From Undaria pinnatifida (lineage: Eukaryota; Sar; Phaeophyceae; Laminariales; Alariaceae): a stretch of DNA of 64,000 nt. Below the pieces are notes generated by a model. That model saw only the letters and a list, made by a program, of their open reading frames with translations, ran no database searches and was not told the origin of the DNA. Both the position numbers and the translations under genes were made by a program. The stretch is taken from positions 13,478,214 to 13,542,213 of the forward strand of contig JABAKD010000011.1 of NCBI GenBank assembly GCA_012845835.1, in the 5' to 3' direction. Of this stretch, positions 22,916 through 36,600 are shown piece after piece (positions within the stretch are counted from its first letter, which is position 1; the number at the start of each line of letters is the position of its first letter).

Positions 22916-25900
22916 CTGTTGTTGTTGTGGTAGTTGTTGATGATGATGATGATGATGTTGTTGTTCTCACGTTAACTCGCACGACCAAGTCAGTGGTCAT
23001 AGGACAGGCTCCAGTCACTCTGGAGTGGAAGAATACCCCAGGGAAAACACAAACCAAAAGTGGTACAAGCATATATCATAGCTCAAGCGATTCATGCATC
23101 GGCCAAAAAATATAAACAGATGAAATCGGGAGCCGGTCTACATACAGGCCAGCCCATTCTGGTACATCTCAAGAATCGCATCCGAAAGCCGAACTCACCG
23201 CATGCCACCCAGGGACCTCAACCAATTGCACAAATCCGAGGAGAGAACAAATCATCGAACTCACAGCCCTAAGAGTTTTCGTACGGTACTACTAGTAGTA
23301 GCAGTGATGCTCCCCTTGTAGTGCCGGTATGTGCACTATTGAGGGAAATGCCGGCACTATACCGGCAACCGGCACTACTCCAAATACTGTCACCACATGT
23401 TGTTCCCATGCACTATATCGGACACCCGGCACTATAGAGGGACACATACTGTTCCTTGCTCACAAAAAACTGCCAGGTAGTCGGCAACTAATAGTCATCC
23501 ATCGCACAGCCCTGGTATCAGCCGTTGCCAAACTACATGTTACCTGCGGCGATTGAGGATCGTAGGAAAGTGTGAACTCCGCCTGATCTGGCTGCGGAGG
23601 ATCTCCCAGGTAGAACAGCCCCGGCACGAATAGAGAGTAAATAACCTGCACATCGAGAAACAAATTTGCCGCGGCGTCACAAATAGCTGAGACACGTGAC
23701 AAGGTAAGTTCTTAAGTTGAGCCCTAAAACGTAACGCATCCCGGCTATAACGCCGATAAAAACATCGCACGAGAAGAGATGCCATCGGAATCTTCGCAGT
23801 AAGGATATGCCGTTACTCGTACACATGGCCGAGAGTGCGAGAACGCGAGTTGGATAAGAACAATTGATGCAAATCGGCGAGCAGTGAGTGGTAATGCTGA
23901 ATCCTCTGCGCCCAGGCACGTACCGGAGGGGGGAAAGGGACGACACCTGTGACCACGCCTGTCCAGAAGATGGAACATCAAGGTGAGGATAAAAAATAAC
24001 ACAGAATAAAATTCCCAAGGCATGTCGAACAATCCGCGTCTGGGCATTCTCGTCCTGGCCGGGCGCAACTTTTTTGGTACCACGACTGGTTCGATTGAAT
24101 TTTCTGTACACAGGAAATGTCACACTTTTAACGTTATTTACCGCCCAAATATGTTAGACTGTCCTCGCGATATTCGAAGGGATTGCCCGCGCGTGTCATA
24201 CAAGTTGGGACCAACAGGAAATCGTAAACATCTGCATCTCACCAACTGCCTTTACATGTGCGCATGCATGCATGCATGACATACCTATTTACCAAAACTC
24301 GACATACGAAGTACTTCGTAATGTTTGTTTTATGCTCGTTCCATCTATTTCGTTCGCACTTTATTTCTCTCTCTTTCTCCCTCCCTATTAATAGACGTAA
24401 CTCAGATCCAGGGTCACCAAGAAGGCTTTTCTTCCCCCTCCCCACTACGGCACGTGCCTTCGTTTTTATCTCGAGAAAACTTCAGCCCTTCTCTTCCCTC
24501 GTCGACCGTTAATAGCATCGAATTGCATTGCACCTACACCCACGCTGCTAGGCGCTCTCGGCGGTCGATTCCATTGATTGTTTATTCTAAAAAAAAATAA
24601 GCTCAAAAGTCCGACCCACGTGATATTCGAACCCCACAATCAACTCTAGTGTATACGTCGCAGCATTCGAGAGTAACCACTGGACCAACGGTGCGACCGG
24701 TAAGTGAGACGAGACGACCAGTAAGTGAGACATATAGTTCCACCCTGGTTATTTAGCGTAATGAGGCGTTTGTGAAAATATCAATGTGTTTGCCGTAAAC
24801 GTATTTTAGCACTAAAGTAGGTTGGTATGATATTGATAGTGTCCAGAATGGTATCGCGAACGTCGAAAGTTCCCTTGGCACTCGTTTTGACACCGTTCCT
24901 ATTTTTGACGGTTTGGTGCCGATTTTCCGCCGTATCTACTTGGTACAGTTTGGTTTTCTCACGTGTCGCCATATTTTACCTTGTACAGTTTCGGAGCTTT
25001 GAAAGCTCCCGGAGATTTCATGTTGAGCAGTCCTGCCACAGTCACACTGAAGCCGCGATCTGCCCTATACTTCGCCGAACGATGAAACTCGATCATCTGC
25101 CCGGTGTGTCATGTGGCATTGAAAAGAGGCGGGATGTCGTGTATCGTGTCGCATAGCAACAAGGGCGGGATGCTGTCGTAAGGAATATGCTGAAAACGTT
25201 ATGTTATATAGCACTATCCACTACACCGCTCAGTGACTGTGACTTAGTGGTCTAGTGGAGAGTGCTATATAGCTCACATTATTATGTGCACCCGAGCTAC
25301 CATCGACTACACTAAATCATTGGCATTGGTGAAGACCTGGCGTCAGCGTTGATGCTCGATCGATCATCTGCTCGGTGTATCATACGGCATTGCCAAAAAA
25401 AAAGCCTTGATGTTGTCGTGCTTCCAGGTGCGCTAGCATTACCGCCGACCAGACTGAATCATTGGCGTTAAGTAATACCTACAGTCAGCGTTGATTCTTT
25501 TATCATCTGCTAGATGTGTTGTACGCCAGTGCAAAAAAGCGGGACTTCAACATTGAAAATCAACCAATGCATGCCTACGTTAAGCCCGAATTTGGATGAG
25601 GACCCTTCCCCTTCCAATGCCACCTTCCCCTTCACGTGCGCGGCTCCAACCCAAAACTTTCATTGGGCACTTGCATCGGCACTTGTAATGACGGCGATGG
25701 AAGCATACACCCTCTACCACGGCGAAAGACGCGAGGGTAAACGGCCAGCTGAGGGAGAGGATGTGCTACTACGCCGTCATTTGATGTTTCCGCCTGTATA
25801 CGCTTCAGACCCGTCTAACCCTGGTCGCCTAAGCGTGTGCACTCGACGTCCCGGCGACGACACGGTGTACCTACGACGGCAGCGATGTACCGTTTTTCTG

Positions 25901-28900
25901 CCGTACGGTGTGCCCGGTTTATCCCACGCGGTGTACATTTTTCTGGCTTACATTGTACCGTTTGTCTGCCGAGCGTTGTCGGCCTCGAGTGCATGGGAGA
26001 CTTTCCTATTTCAGTGGCATTTCTTCTGGCACTGCTACGCCAAGATTTTATTTCTACTTTTCAGTCGTATTTCTTGTGAGTTTTTTTACACGAACGTTTT
26101 GTGCATGTTTATTGGGAAATATCAAATTTTATCGCAGTCAATGATGTTTTGGTTGTTGGAATTCAGCGAACCTTTATTCGCACATACATTTTTGATCGGT
26201 CAAGCCGCGGCAGCAAGAGTTTTGGAGAACGCCTGCGCCTCGACTCGTCTTCCGAAAGAGGTAGCAAGTTTGTTTTCTGCAAAGAAAAACTGATCAGCGG
26301 GAGGCCTCAATCAAGGACCTACTACCCAGCAGCGTTTGTGTTTTGAAGTATGCTTTTGTTGTATACCTAGGCCATGGGACTGTTTTTCACGCTTTGTACT
26401 TTCATTTCCTCCTCGAGGCAGATGCACCGATATCGCAGCGTGCATCCGCCAAGACAAACCTGTTTGGGTTTCTTGTTCATCAGGGCATCTGCCCATTCCT
26501 TGAGCGCCTCCTGGTCACTGGAACTCCGATACTCCGGGGCAGGTTTCTGACGGCGTGTGAGTGGGTTCGAGCGAAAAGATTTTCGTTTCACCTCTTTTGC
26601 TGGTAATGCATGTGTGAGTTTGCACAACCCAATTGAATATTAAGGGTCACATTCCTCGATGAGGTGGTGTGAAAAACAAGTTTCGGAGTTCCGACCGTGA
26701 GGCGCTCGGCATGTCACCCGGAACATGACTGCGAATATATCCCTGCGCGCGAAAACCGACCAATATTTCTATGCGCGAATCCCAAAACAACTATACTCTC
26801 GTCAAAATGATCATACTGACCCATGGGTCCCCACTCGAGGAGCTCAACCGGAACGTTCTCAGAAACGTTTCGCCAAAGAGTTGCAACCCCCACCGTGCGA
26901 TGACTAACCGAAAAAAAAAGTGTATACCAGCCCGACAACAAACATAAGATCGATATGGATATTGCTCGGAAAACGTGCGAAAGTCCGACATCTTAGGGAG
27001 GGGATGATCAATGAGCGTCCGCGGGTCAACCAATGGATGTTTCAATTCTTCGATATATCTGCATGGGGATATGATGATCAACTACAGTACGAGTATTGGG
27101 CTTATGATTGCAGTACAGTACCGCATGGTCTCAATTCCTTATCGAGCTTATATTTATGGTTCTACCTATCGAGCTTATATTTACATAATGGACTGGTATC
27201 TAGTATTGATTTTTGCAGCAATAGGAGGATTGCGACTTCCAACCCGAAAAAAAATGATGATTTCAATAGCATGAAACCGACGAACATCGTAGCCCAACGC
27301 CAACGAACCCACGTATTTGCGATTTCCAACCGGGAAAAAAAAAAAAATGTTACAAATACCTTGCAGCCGACAAACACTGGAACCCAAGGCCAACGGGCCC
27401 ACGAAAAAAATAGGGTGGAAAGCAAGCAAATGGTAGGAAAACGCGTTTCTTAACCACTCTGTTCTGCTGATTTCTCGTAGGTTGGATTGCTTAGCCTTGG
27501 ATAGTGACGTTCGACGGTTACCATGCTACTGTTAAACGTTTTCATACCCAACTCATTTCCAAGAAAAGTTGGTACATCGCAAACGCCTTATTACGAGGGC
27601 GAAAACGAAGAGAACATCGCGGGAAGGCCAAAAACTTTCTCCGGGTCTCAGTTCGGATCGTGCTAGGTGGGGCGCTACAGTTGACTCCAGAGTCCCTCCC
27701 AGTCATATAATTTCTGCGTATCCACGTGTAGCGTACTGTGGAAGGGGTTTAGAGTGTAATTTCGACTGCCTCCGATATCTGGAACCTGGTGTCAACCCGA
27801 GATGCCGATACCGTCATCACTCCGCCGAGGTTTGACTACGCGCTCTTCTGCAAAGATGTGCATGTTTTCGAACGCATGCTATTAATAGCAGGCACGTGTT
27901 TAACGCTGACATAACAGGGTAGAATACGCAAACGCCCCTTGAGTGCACACGTGTATGCGATATCTTCAGCGTGTAGATTAGCAACGGGAACCCTCCTAGG
28001 CGCGAGACCCGGTAAATCTGACCGGTGCGAACGTGTGCTACTTGCACGCCAAGCGTAAGACTGCGTGGCACTACTTTCACTAGTGTTTTGACCCGTGAAC
28101 CCCTCGTGGAATGTACACTCCGGCAATAATCCCTTTGAAAAATCTAGCAGCGCGGGCTTGCACGATGAAGTGGTGCACGGTTCGGCCGGAACAGACAAAC
28201 AATAGTGCCACAACGACTGGAGTCCCTAGCAGCAAGTCGCTATGATAGGGCTATCTTAGCAAGGGACACGGACGACTTACATCTGCAGGCTCGACAAGCT
28301 TGGCTGCCTCATGCACCATTTCTTGGTATCTGTCCTGCGATCGCAGTTCTAAAACTTCCCTCTCCAGATCCGTAAGCTGGAGGCCAGAGTTGTCGTATAC
28401 CCCCGGTGCAAAATGTCCGGAATCAGACGCGCGCGTCAAACGCGGGCATAAAGGCACCAGGTTAACACGACACTCCCGCATAAAGTTTGGGGGCATGGTT
28501 AATTTTGGCGTGTGGCTGACAGTTCGAAAGCAGAGGCAGCGCGCCAGCCGCGGGCATGAATGCATCAGGCCAACATGACATTCCCGCGAAAAGTATAAGG
28601 ACTTCTTGATGGCGAAGATTGGCCTTTGCCAGGGGTCATTATTGCTACTGGATATGGTACGGGGTAGGGATAGCATATATATACGTTGTAGCAGGATCCT
28701 CTCCTCGATTGAAGACTGAACGTCTTGGGTATCACCGTGTTGACCCTGGTGCTGGCTATGAATGGCACAAGGGGGAGCCGCCGACACTTATCCTTCATGA
28801 CGCCATTAGCACGCGTGATCGGAGTACCAGTACCACGCACAGCTTACAAATACGACGTTCGAGGAAATCCTCGATCTCACAGCTAGCTGTGCGTAGTGTA

Positions 28901-31900
28901 TTTACTATTTTTTAAAGAATTAACGAGGAGCTCTACAAGGCACCCGACAACTGATTTAGACGAAACTTCTTGTAAGCTACGCGCGACACACGAGACTGTG
29001 GGCTGCGTATCGAGCTACGGTGAAGGCCCACGTACATTTTTCTAAGGTCCTCGCTTGAGAAGTTCTACACCTCGCGGAAAAAAGTGGCATTGAGAAAACT
29101 GAAAAAATGGGCAGGCAATCAATCCCCGTGAGGGTTGTCAGCAAGGTAGGGGTTGCCGTTGTCAGGCCAAACGTTTCTGACGTCCTGATTGGTCGATTGT
29201 TTGAGCTCCTCAAGCATGGGACTTTCGGTTAGTATGGTCGTTTTACGAGTGTATGTGTTTTAGTGTGGAGTACTATAATACAGTGGCACACGGAAATGTT
29301 GGCCGGGTTACGCGAACGAATGCCTTCGAAGTCATGTTTCGGGTAATGTATTGAGACCCTTCTATTAGGAGCTCAGAATATTCTGAGAATCTGCTGCAAC
29401 CCTCCGAGTGTGGGATAACTCGGGAGACGATAATAGCACCGGACCCTATATATGGGGGGGAGGTTATGTTTAACTCGCGCTGTTTCAAGACACTACCTAT
29501 TTTGGAGCCTGCGGAGAGCCCCAGTCGCGCCACTTTGCGATTTTCATTTGACCGGCACCATAAAGAGCGGCGGCACTGCTTGACCGGCACTACCGGAACC
29601 CCCCCAACCGTACCAGTGTAGCGGAACCGTACCAGTGTAGCGGGCAAGCCACCTTTGACACAATCTGCCCACCTTGCGTTGCATCCCACTTAGCGTTTCC
29701 CCTATGTACATACCAAGGTATATTGGACAAAACCGTACTTGGACCATCTGCGCACCTCGGGCATCGGCATCATCAGTCCGAACTTTTTCCACTCCTCCGG
29801 CGGAACGTCGGCCGTGCTCAGGGTGTTGCCCGCGGAAGACTTTGGAGCGGGCTTAAGGCGCACCTTGTCCAACGAACGACAGGCGTCCATCCCACCGCAC
29901 GGTATAACGAAGAGAGAAACGAGCGCCCGTTTACTTGCGGAAGGGCGCAGTGTCTTCATGCGTTTCTGTGCAAAATGTACGCTTAAGCATAGAACACGCG
30001 CGGCCAACACGCGACGCAGCTTGCACAAAGCTGGGTATCGACTATTTACAATTGGTACGGCTGATGTATGTGAAACAAAAAAAAGTTAAATGGTTGGGTT
30101 GGTTGGTCCCTGCAAGCAACGAACGACTAGACTACTCGTACCGAGGTATTTTCGTTCACTGTTTCAGGGAATTCAGAGGGAAAAACTGACTAAATAAAAC
30201 TGACGATTAGAGCGTCTTTCACGCAAAGTAGTAAGTACTACGGGCTGCCATGTAGCTCTGACGCCGCGATTGAACGGTCAAACTCCAACACAAAGAGCTG
30301 TAAAAAGCACGCGCATAGCCTGCACTGCTGAGGTGTGCTGCATGCCTGCGCCTATGATAACAACGCGCTTTGACTACTTCGTCTTATCGCTGTACTATAA
30401 TTAAGTCACAAAAAAAAGGTTTGAAGGAGCCTGGGCTAGCTTTTACGCGGGGTATGTGGATTGAAGAGTCGGGTACGGGCAGGAAAGGGCAAAAAAAAGG
30501 TTCGAAGGAGCCTGTGCTAGCTTTTACGCGGGGTATGTGGATACGGGTAGGAAAGGGGTGGGGTGTAAGTAATCATTGTCGTGCATGGCCGTAGTCTCAA
30601 CGACCGTAGAACCTCGCATCCTACAATGCCGGCACGGAGCATGGACTCATGCTACGCACGATAGAGGTGCTGCACATCAAGTTGTGTTTTGAGGCTCATA
30701 ACCACTGGAGGAACTGTATGCCTCACCGTACACCATACACCATACACCATAAAAAACACGTTTTTGACGAAAAACGACGAAAAGTGAGAGTGAGACCCCA
30801 ACGAACAAATCTCATGGCCTAGGTACACAAGAAAACATATCGCCAAAACAAGAACACAACGCGGGTGGCTTGGGGTCATAACCCTCCTGGGACCTCAGAG
30901 GGAAAATTGACGAAAAAAGAAGTTCGCGAATATAGCATTGACCACGTGAAACAAACCGGGCTTGTTTTGCGCAGGGGGGGTGGTTCCAATGCGTTAAGAA
31001 CTGCCAATCCAAGGAGTTAGTCATGAGACACCGCTATAGCAACAGCATGATGCTACTACTCATCGTGCTGCGCGCTCGCTTTTGTACCGTCGGCAAGGCC
31101 GTACATCTCCATTGCTTTCGCTACGAGTTTTGGGTACCAAAAGGGTCAAGGATCAGAAAATAGTTGTGCCAATACTGCTACCCCTTTCGTAACACGCCTT
31201 CATTTAGGGTTTTTACCGACCTGGCGGGCAATGCTTTCATCGATGCACGAAGCGCCCGGAGGTGTTAGGCGAGTCGCATCGAGGGTGAGCTGCCTCCTAA
31301 TTCTACGGAGAACCGCTTGTGAGGCGGACGTCGGCAAACTTGGTTGTACTTTCTCGCATGTGGAAGACCAGTATCGAATTACTTTTTTACTATTTCCGGT
31401 GTGGCCACTTCCATGTCCTTTTCCAAAGTAAAGGGAGGGTAAGATGGCTGCTGCGCGGGGTATGGACTGAATCAGTGGAGAGGGTGGGCGAGGGGAGACA
31501 AATCTACGCGCAAGAAGCTGATGGGTGCTGTGTGCGTGTTACGGAGGAGCATAGTAATCGGGACGCACGATACACACGAAAAAAATATAGGTTTATATTC
31601 CACAGTTTCTACTTTTTATACCGCCGCTGTTGTTTGCTGGCACACACCGGCAATATTGGCAGACAGAGCGGCTCTGTACTTAGTCCGGAGGGCATGCGGA
31701 GACACTCACCAGGATACTGGCACACGGTACGCGTTCAAACTTGTCGAGGCTCTTGGCCGTCATCCTGCGCATGTCAGGCGGAGGCCTCTGGTACAATGGC
31801 ACCTGTGCAGTGGTGACAAGTAGTAATATCTCACACATCGGACAGATCAGATCAGATCCCTATTATTTTTTGATGATTTATATGACATATCTCTTTAAGG

Positions 31901-33556
31901 GAAGACATATCCCTGCTGCATACGATCCGCATGACCTGTAGATCATGTTGTCGGGTGAGAGTGGGATTATGTGAATGATCCACCGGGTAGCATAAGTTTC
32001 CTGTTTGGAATTGGATTTGTATCACACAGATCCTGCAAAGCATATCATAACGACAGATATATGATCTATGTGACCTACATGATCCATATGGCCTAGATCG
32101 TGATTTGTCAGATGCATGCGAAATCCTACACTTTTAATGCATCACCCTTAACCCCTTTCAGAAAGTTCCGCACCCACCTTTTCGCCGACGAACTACTTGA
32201 AATTAGTGTTAAAACAGTTGCAGTGTATGTATACGGCGACCGGGTTTTTATCATCCTCCATCGGCACGAAAACGCCTACGTGCTCGTATCACAGAGGCGG
32301 CGCATTTGCAGCAGTTGCGACTACAGTTAGTACGTTCCGACACAAGCGTGAGGTACAGCAGCATAATAGTTGTCGCTGGGAAACTCGCGCAGCAGGAGCT
32401 TTTTAAAGCAGGGTTTTTCACGGGTCATTACCCGGGCCGACGGTCATACCAGGAGGGTAGTAGAACGTCAGTGGGTCGGGTCAGGTCGGGTCGGGTCGGG
32501 TCGGGTCGGGGGATGTTTTAAATCTCACGGGTCGAGTCAAGCGGTATTCAATTCTCACGGGTCTGGTCCGGTCGGGTCACCCTGACTGATTTCATCCGAC
32601 CCGCCAAAAACGAACCGACCCATGAATAGCCTTGATTTTTGTAACCGTCCGCTAAACACATGCCACGATAGAACTATTTATATAGCACCTGTTTTTTCTT
32701 CCGCTCCTCACTTTGACGAGCTAGCTCTACCTCCACCCGCCCCCCCCGCCCAAACACAAACTCCGGGAAAAATTAACGCGGATTCCGACGAGCAATAAAT
32801 CAATCCGACGGCCTTATTAGCAAACACTTATCGAAAAAAAACATACACACAACGACATATCAACGAACGGCGTCGACATTTCGATAGGCTTGAACTGGCT
32901 TGACGCATGCTACAGCTGCAGTAGGGGTGTACCTTTTTGTTCTGAGGCTCTTAACCTGATGAGGAGCTCTCTCTATACCTCACAAAAAAACGAAAAATGA
33001 ATTTTGGAGAAAAATTAATAGTACTCGAACCCGCGTGAACAATCTCATGGCCTAGATATACAACACAACTTATTGCCGAAAAAAAAATTGTTGGTTAAGA
33101 AGGCCACGTCACTCAGAAAAAAATAGCCAAAATATGGTATACCTTAATACTTTATTCCTCTACCGTAGGCTTAAGTAGCCGAGGAGCCCCGCTGGTCAAA
33201 AACGTTTTCGGCTGAAATTGCTACGTCTACTTGTATCGTGGCACGGGTCGTCAACTTGTCCGCGTTGGCGATCAGCGGACGGTTCAGGCAACTCGAAAGG
33301 GGTCCATAATATCTTGGCATCGTCAAAATTAGGAATCGCATTCGCTCGTAATCTGAAACCAGATAAGAGGGGACGCCAACAGGACGTCCCTGATTCGGGG
33401 AGATTTTCTGATGTTACTTGGAGAGTGAGCAGGATGAGTCCACTCCGAGTTTGCCATCGATACCCGACAGCAGCTCGACAAGTACAAGGTCAGAATATGG
33501 AAACAACAACCAACAACAGCAACAGCAACAGCAACGACAACAACAACAACAACAGC

Positions 33557-33650
<94 letters not shown>

Positions 33651-36600
33651 GCACCTGATAGTTGCCCTCCCTCAAAAACACTCCATCAGCGCTGGAGTTT
33701 GTCGGCTGTCGTTTCAAGGCACCGAAACATTCGACGGAGGCAACCATTAGTTTGTTCCCGAGGAAAACTTCATAGGAATGCTGTGAGCGATCAATGTTAA
33801 AACCCATGCTGTACTGCATATTATCGGATGGCAGGCAAAATAACGTTTAGGTGAAAAAAAAAAAGTTCATACAGTACGTAGCATCGCGACTCAAAGTATA
33901 TCACCAGTATTTACTCATTCGGGTTCATGTTATTGGCCCACGACCCAGGAAAACAAAACACCTCAAGAATCGTGAAAGGCTTTGTGGAAGGTAAGTTGTG
34001 TGTCGCTTGTTTCAAGCCGCGGCGGGGAACCATCTCGCGAGCAACCGTGCCTTCAGCTCCTCATCGTCGCGCGCCAGCCCTTCCAGACTCAGGGCTAACG
34101 CGGACCGGTACTACACTATTACGATAACGGCTCCTCAACCGAGGTACTACCCAACATCGTTGAAACGCCACTGCGTATACATACAGTAGTATTGGTTCTA
34201 TACCTGTGCCGTGGGATCGTCCATCGGGTTTTGTCACGGTGCCGCTGGGTGGCAAGGGACACAGCAGCGGTGTCGGTCCGCTTCGCGTTGTTTACCTTCT
34301 TCTCGCACAGTAGACTGCTTATTGCGTAGCTCAAGGCGTAATAGAGATCAAGACTCCAAGTAAATCGATGGGGGCGGGAGGTGCTACCAAATCCTCCGCC
34401 ACCCCTCGTAATATTGTCACGTCAAGCGTACGGGTGGCCACTAAAAGGCCTATAGTAACACAAATCCTGGAACTACATCAGGTCCGCAAGGACCGTTCTA
34501 GGATGACCTGCCCGCCTGCCTATCTACAGCTAGATACCACACGCCACCCCATGACAGCGATTGCACTTTCGTTTTTTTTCTCGAAATCACGCTTGGGGCG
34601 AGGGTGAGGGCGAGGCAGTAATAGGGCATTAATAGGGCATCAATGAGGCATTAATAGGGCTCCTCAAGCGGTTTGGAGCCTCGGAAAGTATCTACCGTGG
34701 CAGACGGCCAAAACACGAACGAGGTGAAACAAAAAGAAAAAAATAGTAGGGGTCCCGCAGTGAAGGCGGTGGTATGGTACGGTATAGAGAGCAATATGAC
34801 CGCCTTATTGGGGGAAGCCACCCTATTCACTCCGGCTTATTAGTGCAATTCCCCAGTCGCGCCAGGCGATTTTGACCGCAGTATATCGGGATACCGCCTT
34901 GTATAGGGATACCGCACTAATGGGGGACCCCTCGTGTGCAGCATCTGGAAGAAATTTACTGGACGCCCAATATTGGAGGCACCTTGCACTCGGAGTAGAA
35001 ACGGTTGTGTTCTCCATCTCGAATGAGATGCATGGTCAATGGTCGAAGGATGACTGAGGCAAGCAACAAACTTGCAACCCCGCGTGCCCCCCGTCCTGCA
35101 CCATGCATGAGGTCTGTTATATACCTGACTGCCCTCGGGGTCCATGAATACCGGGATGAGGGCGTATCCCACCGCGCAGTGCTCTGAAGAGAAACGGTTG
35201 AGAGTGTCCACCCGAATCATTGCGGTGCTCGCCATATCCATTCTCTGGGATTATGTTTTGACACGGGCGGCGGGTTGCGAAGGACAGTGCGCACGGCTTA
35301 AGCCTCAAGCCTTGTGGGGGCCTATAAGCGTGGCGACAAAAGAAAAGCCGAGAGCGATATGTATATGTGCATCTGATTATTTTTTACAAGCGGCTAGGGA
35401 AAGGGTGCATTGGTACAAATACCACCATGCTATGTGCTTGTGGCGCAGCTCGCGCCCTAACAAAAAATCAAAACGGTGGAAATGAGCAGCGGAGACGATT
35501 CAAAACCTCACCTCATCTGGAACAGTGCGGTATTCTTGTCTCAATCTAAACACAGGCGTGTTGCTCAAACTGTCACCCTCGCTTATTGCCGAACCCTCTG
35601 AGCCCCTCTGACCGAAATAGATGGCAGGCATAACGGAGGACGAGCGCCGAAGGGGGGTCATCTCACTCTTGCCCGAGTAACGGGTCACGCAATGACGGGT
35701 TGCTCCTGCATCCAATACGCACAACTACCGATCAGGGTTTGACGCTGTGCCATACTGCGAAGTCTACGATAGAGGTTTAACTTTTCGGTTCGTCTTATTT
35801 TCAAACGCTGAATGACGGGGGCCCTGAGCCGAGGAACCTTCTCAAGCTCGTTGGAATGCCATTGTAGGTTTCCAGCATTGTTGGTGATTCCAAACCTAGG
35901 GCAAGAATTTGACAACATGGTACGGTAGAGATGCACCATTTTTTTTCTGACGCTCCTGAGGTAACTACCTCTACAAAGTCACCCACAAAAAAAATAATAG
36001 AGAAAACCGAACGTGCGCCCTGGTCAACAAACCCTTGGCCTAGCTATAAAAAATAAGAATAAACGTTGCGAAGTAAGAAGGACATTCGTTTGGACATTTT
36101 TGGGGGTCAAGGGTCGCCGTCATTCATCATAACACAATGTTTTAGCTAAGCAGTGCTACTTCTATCGTAGCACGCGGCCATTGCACATCGAGTTGCACTG
36201 CTGTCGTCCTTTTCTTTTCAATCTCAAAGTGCTTTTTTGGTGACGCATGAGGCGTAGACGTAGATACCCCCTCAAGTGAGATAAACCGCAGAAAAAATAG
36301 TTGTACCCCTGTCTCCACCGCGGCATACCAGGTACTACGTCATCTGTCAACCGTTTGGGTAGTTGGGTAGCATTTTTTTTCTCTTACGTTACGAACTATC
36401 GATACCAGAAGCGCGCTTCGAGGGTCATTTTTTCTTTTTCAGAGGAAAGCAACTGCGTCTTCATGGCCCCTCGCGCTCCAACCACAAGGAGCTGTGTTTC
36501 TAGCCTCGCAAAAGTGGAGGGTTTTTCGGTGGACCCGGCTCGCGCGTTTTACGATCGAGGTTACTGTACCTCTTTTTGGCCGAAACAGTTCCTGAACTAC

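Larger units (their letters stand above)
19733..23543. other. Intron 18 contents
   Basis: Phase is 0 on both sides, and one exon of 30-40 codons may be missed here, since the family usually has a further segment between IYSLFVPGL and GAWGLLPVF. Contains a tandem array (20085-20430), family-6 (21190-21500), SINE body (22610-22745), GTT/GAT microsatellite (22838-22965), family-4 (22965-23090) and short GCCGGCACTA-type repeats (23320-23450). The frame at 20502-20843 (+) is unassigned. Confidence 0.45.
23646..26459. other. Intron 17 contents
   Basis: Contains a SINE body (23860-23985), a complete inverted SINE (24345-24705), a stretch with the words GCACTATCCACTA and CTAGTGGAGAGTGC near 25210-25270, and a 259-codon open frame (25514-26293, +). 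The rest is unassigned. Confidence 0.5.

Noticed and set aside
22843-23115. Val/Asp-rich frame in the GTT/GAT microsatellite
   Set aside because: Simple-sequence translation only.
33218-33658. Asn- or Gln-rich protein on the + strand
   Set aside because: The homopolymer is the CAA microsatellite in an intron of the opposite-strand gene; the non-repetitive lead-in has no support.
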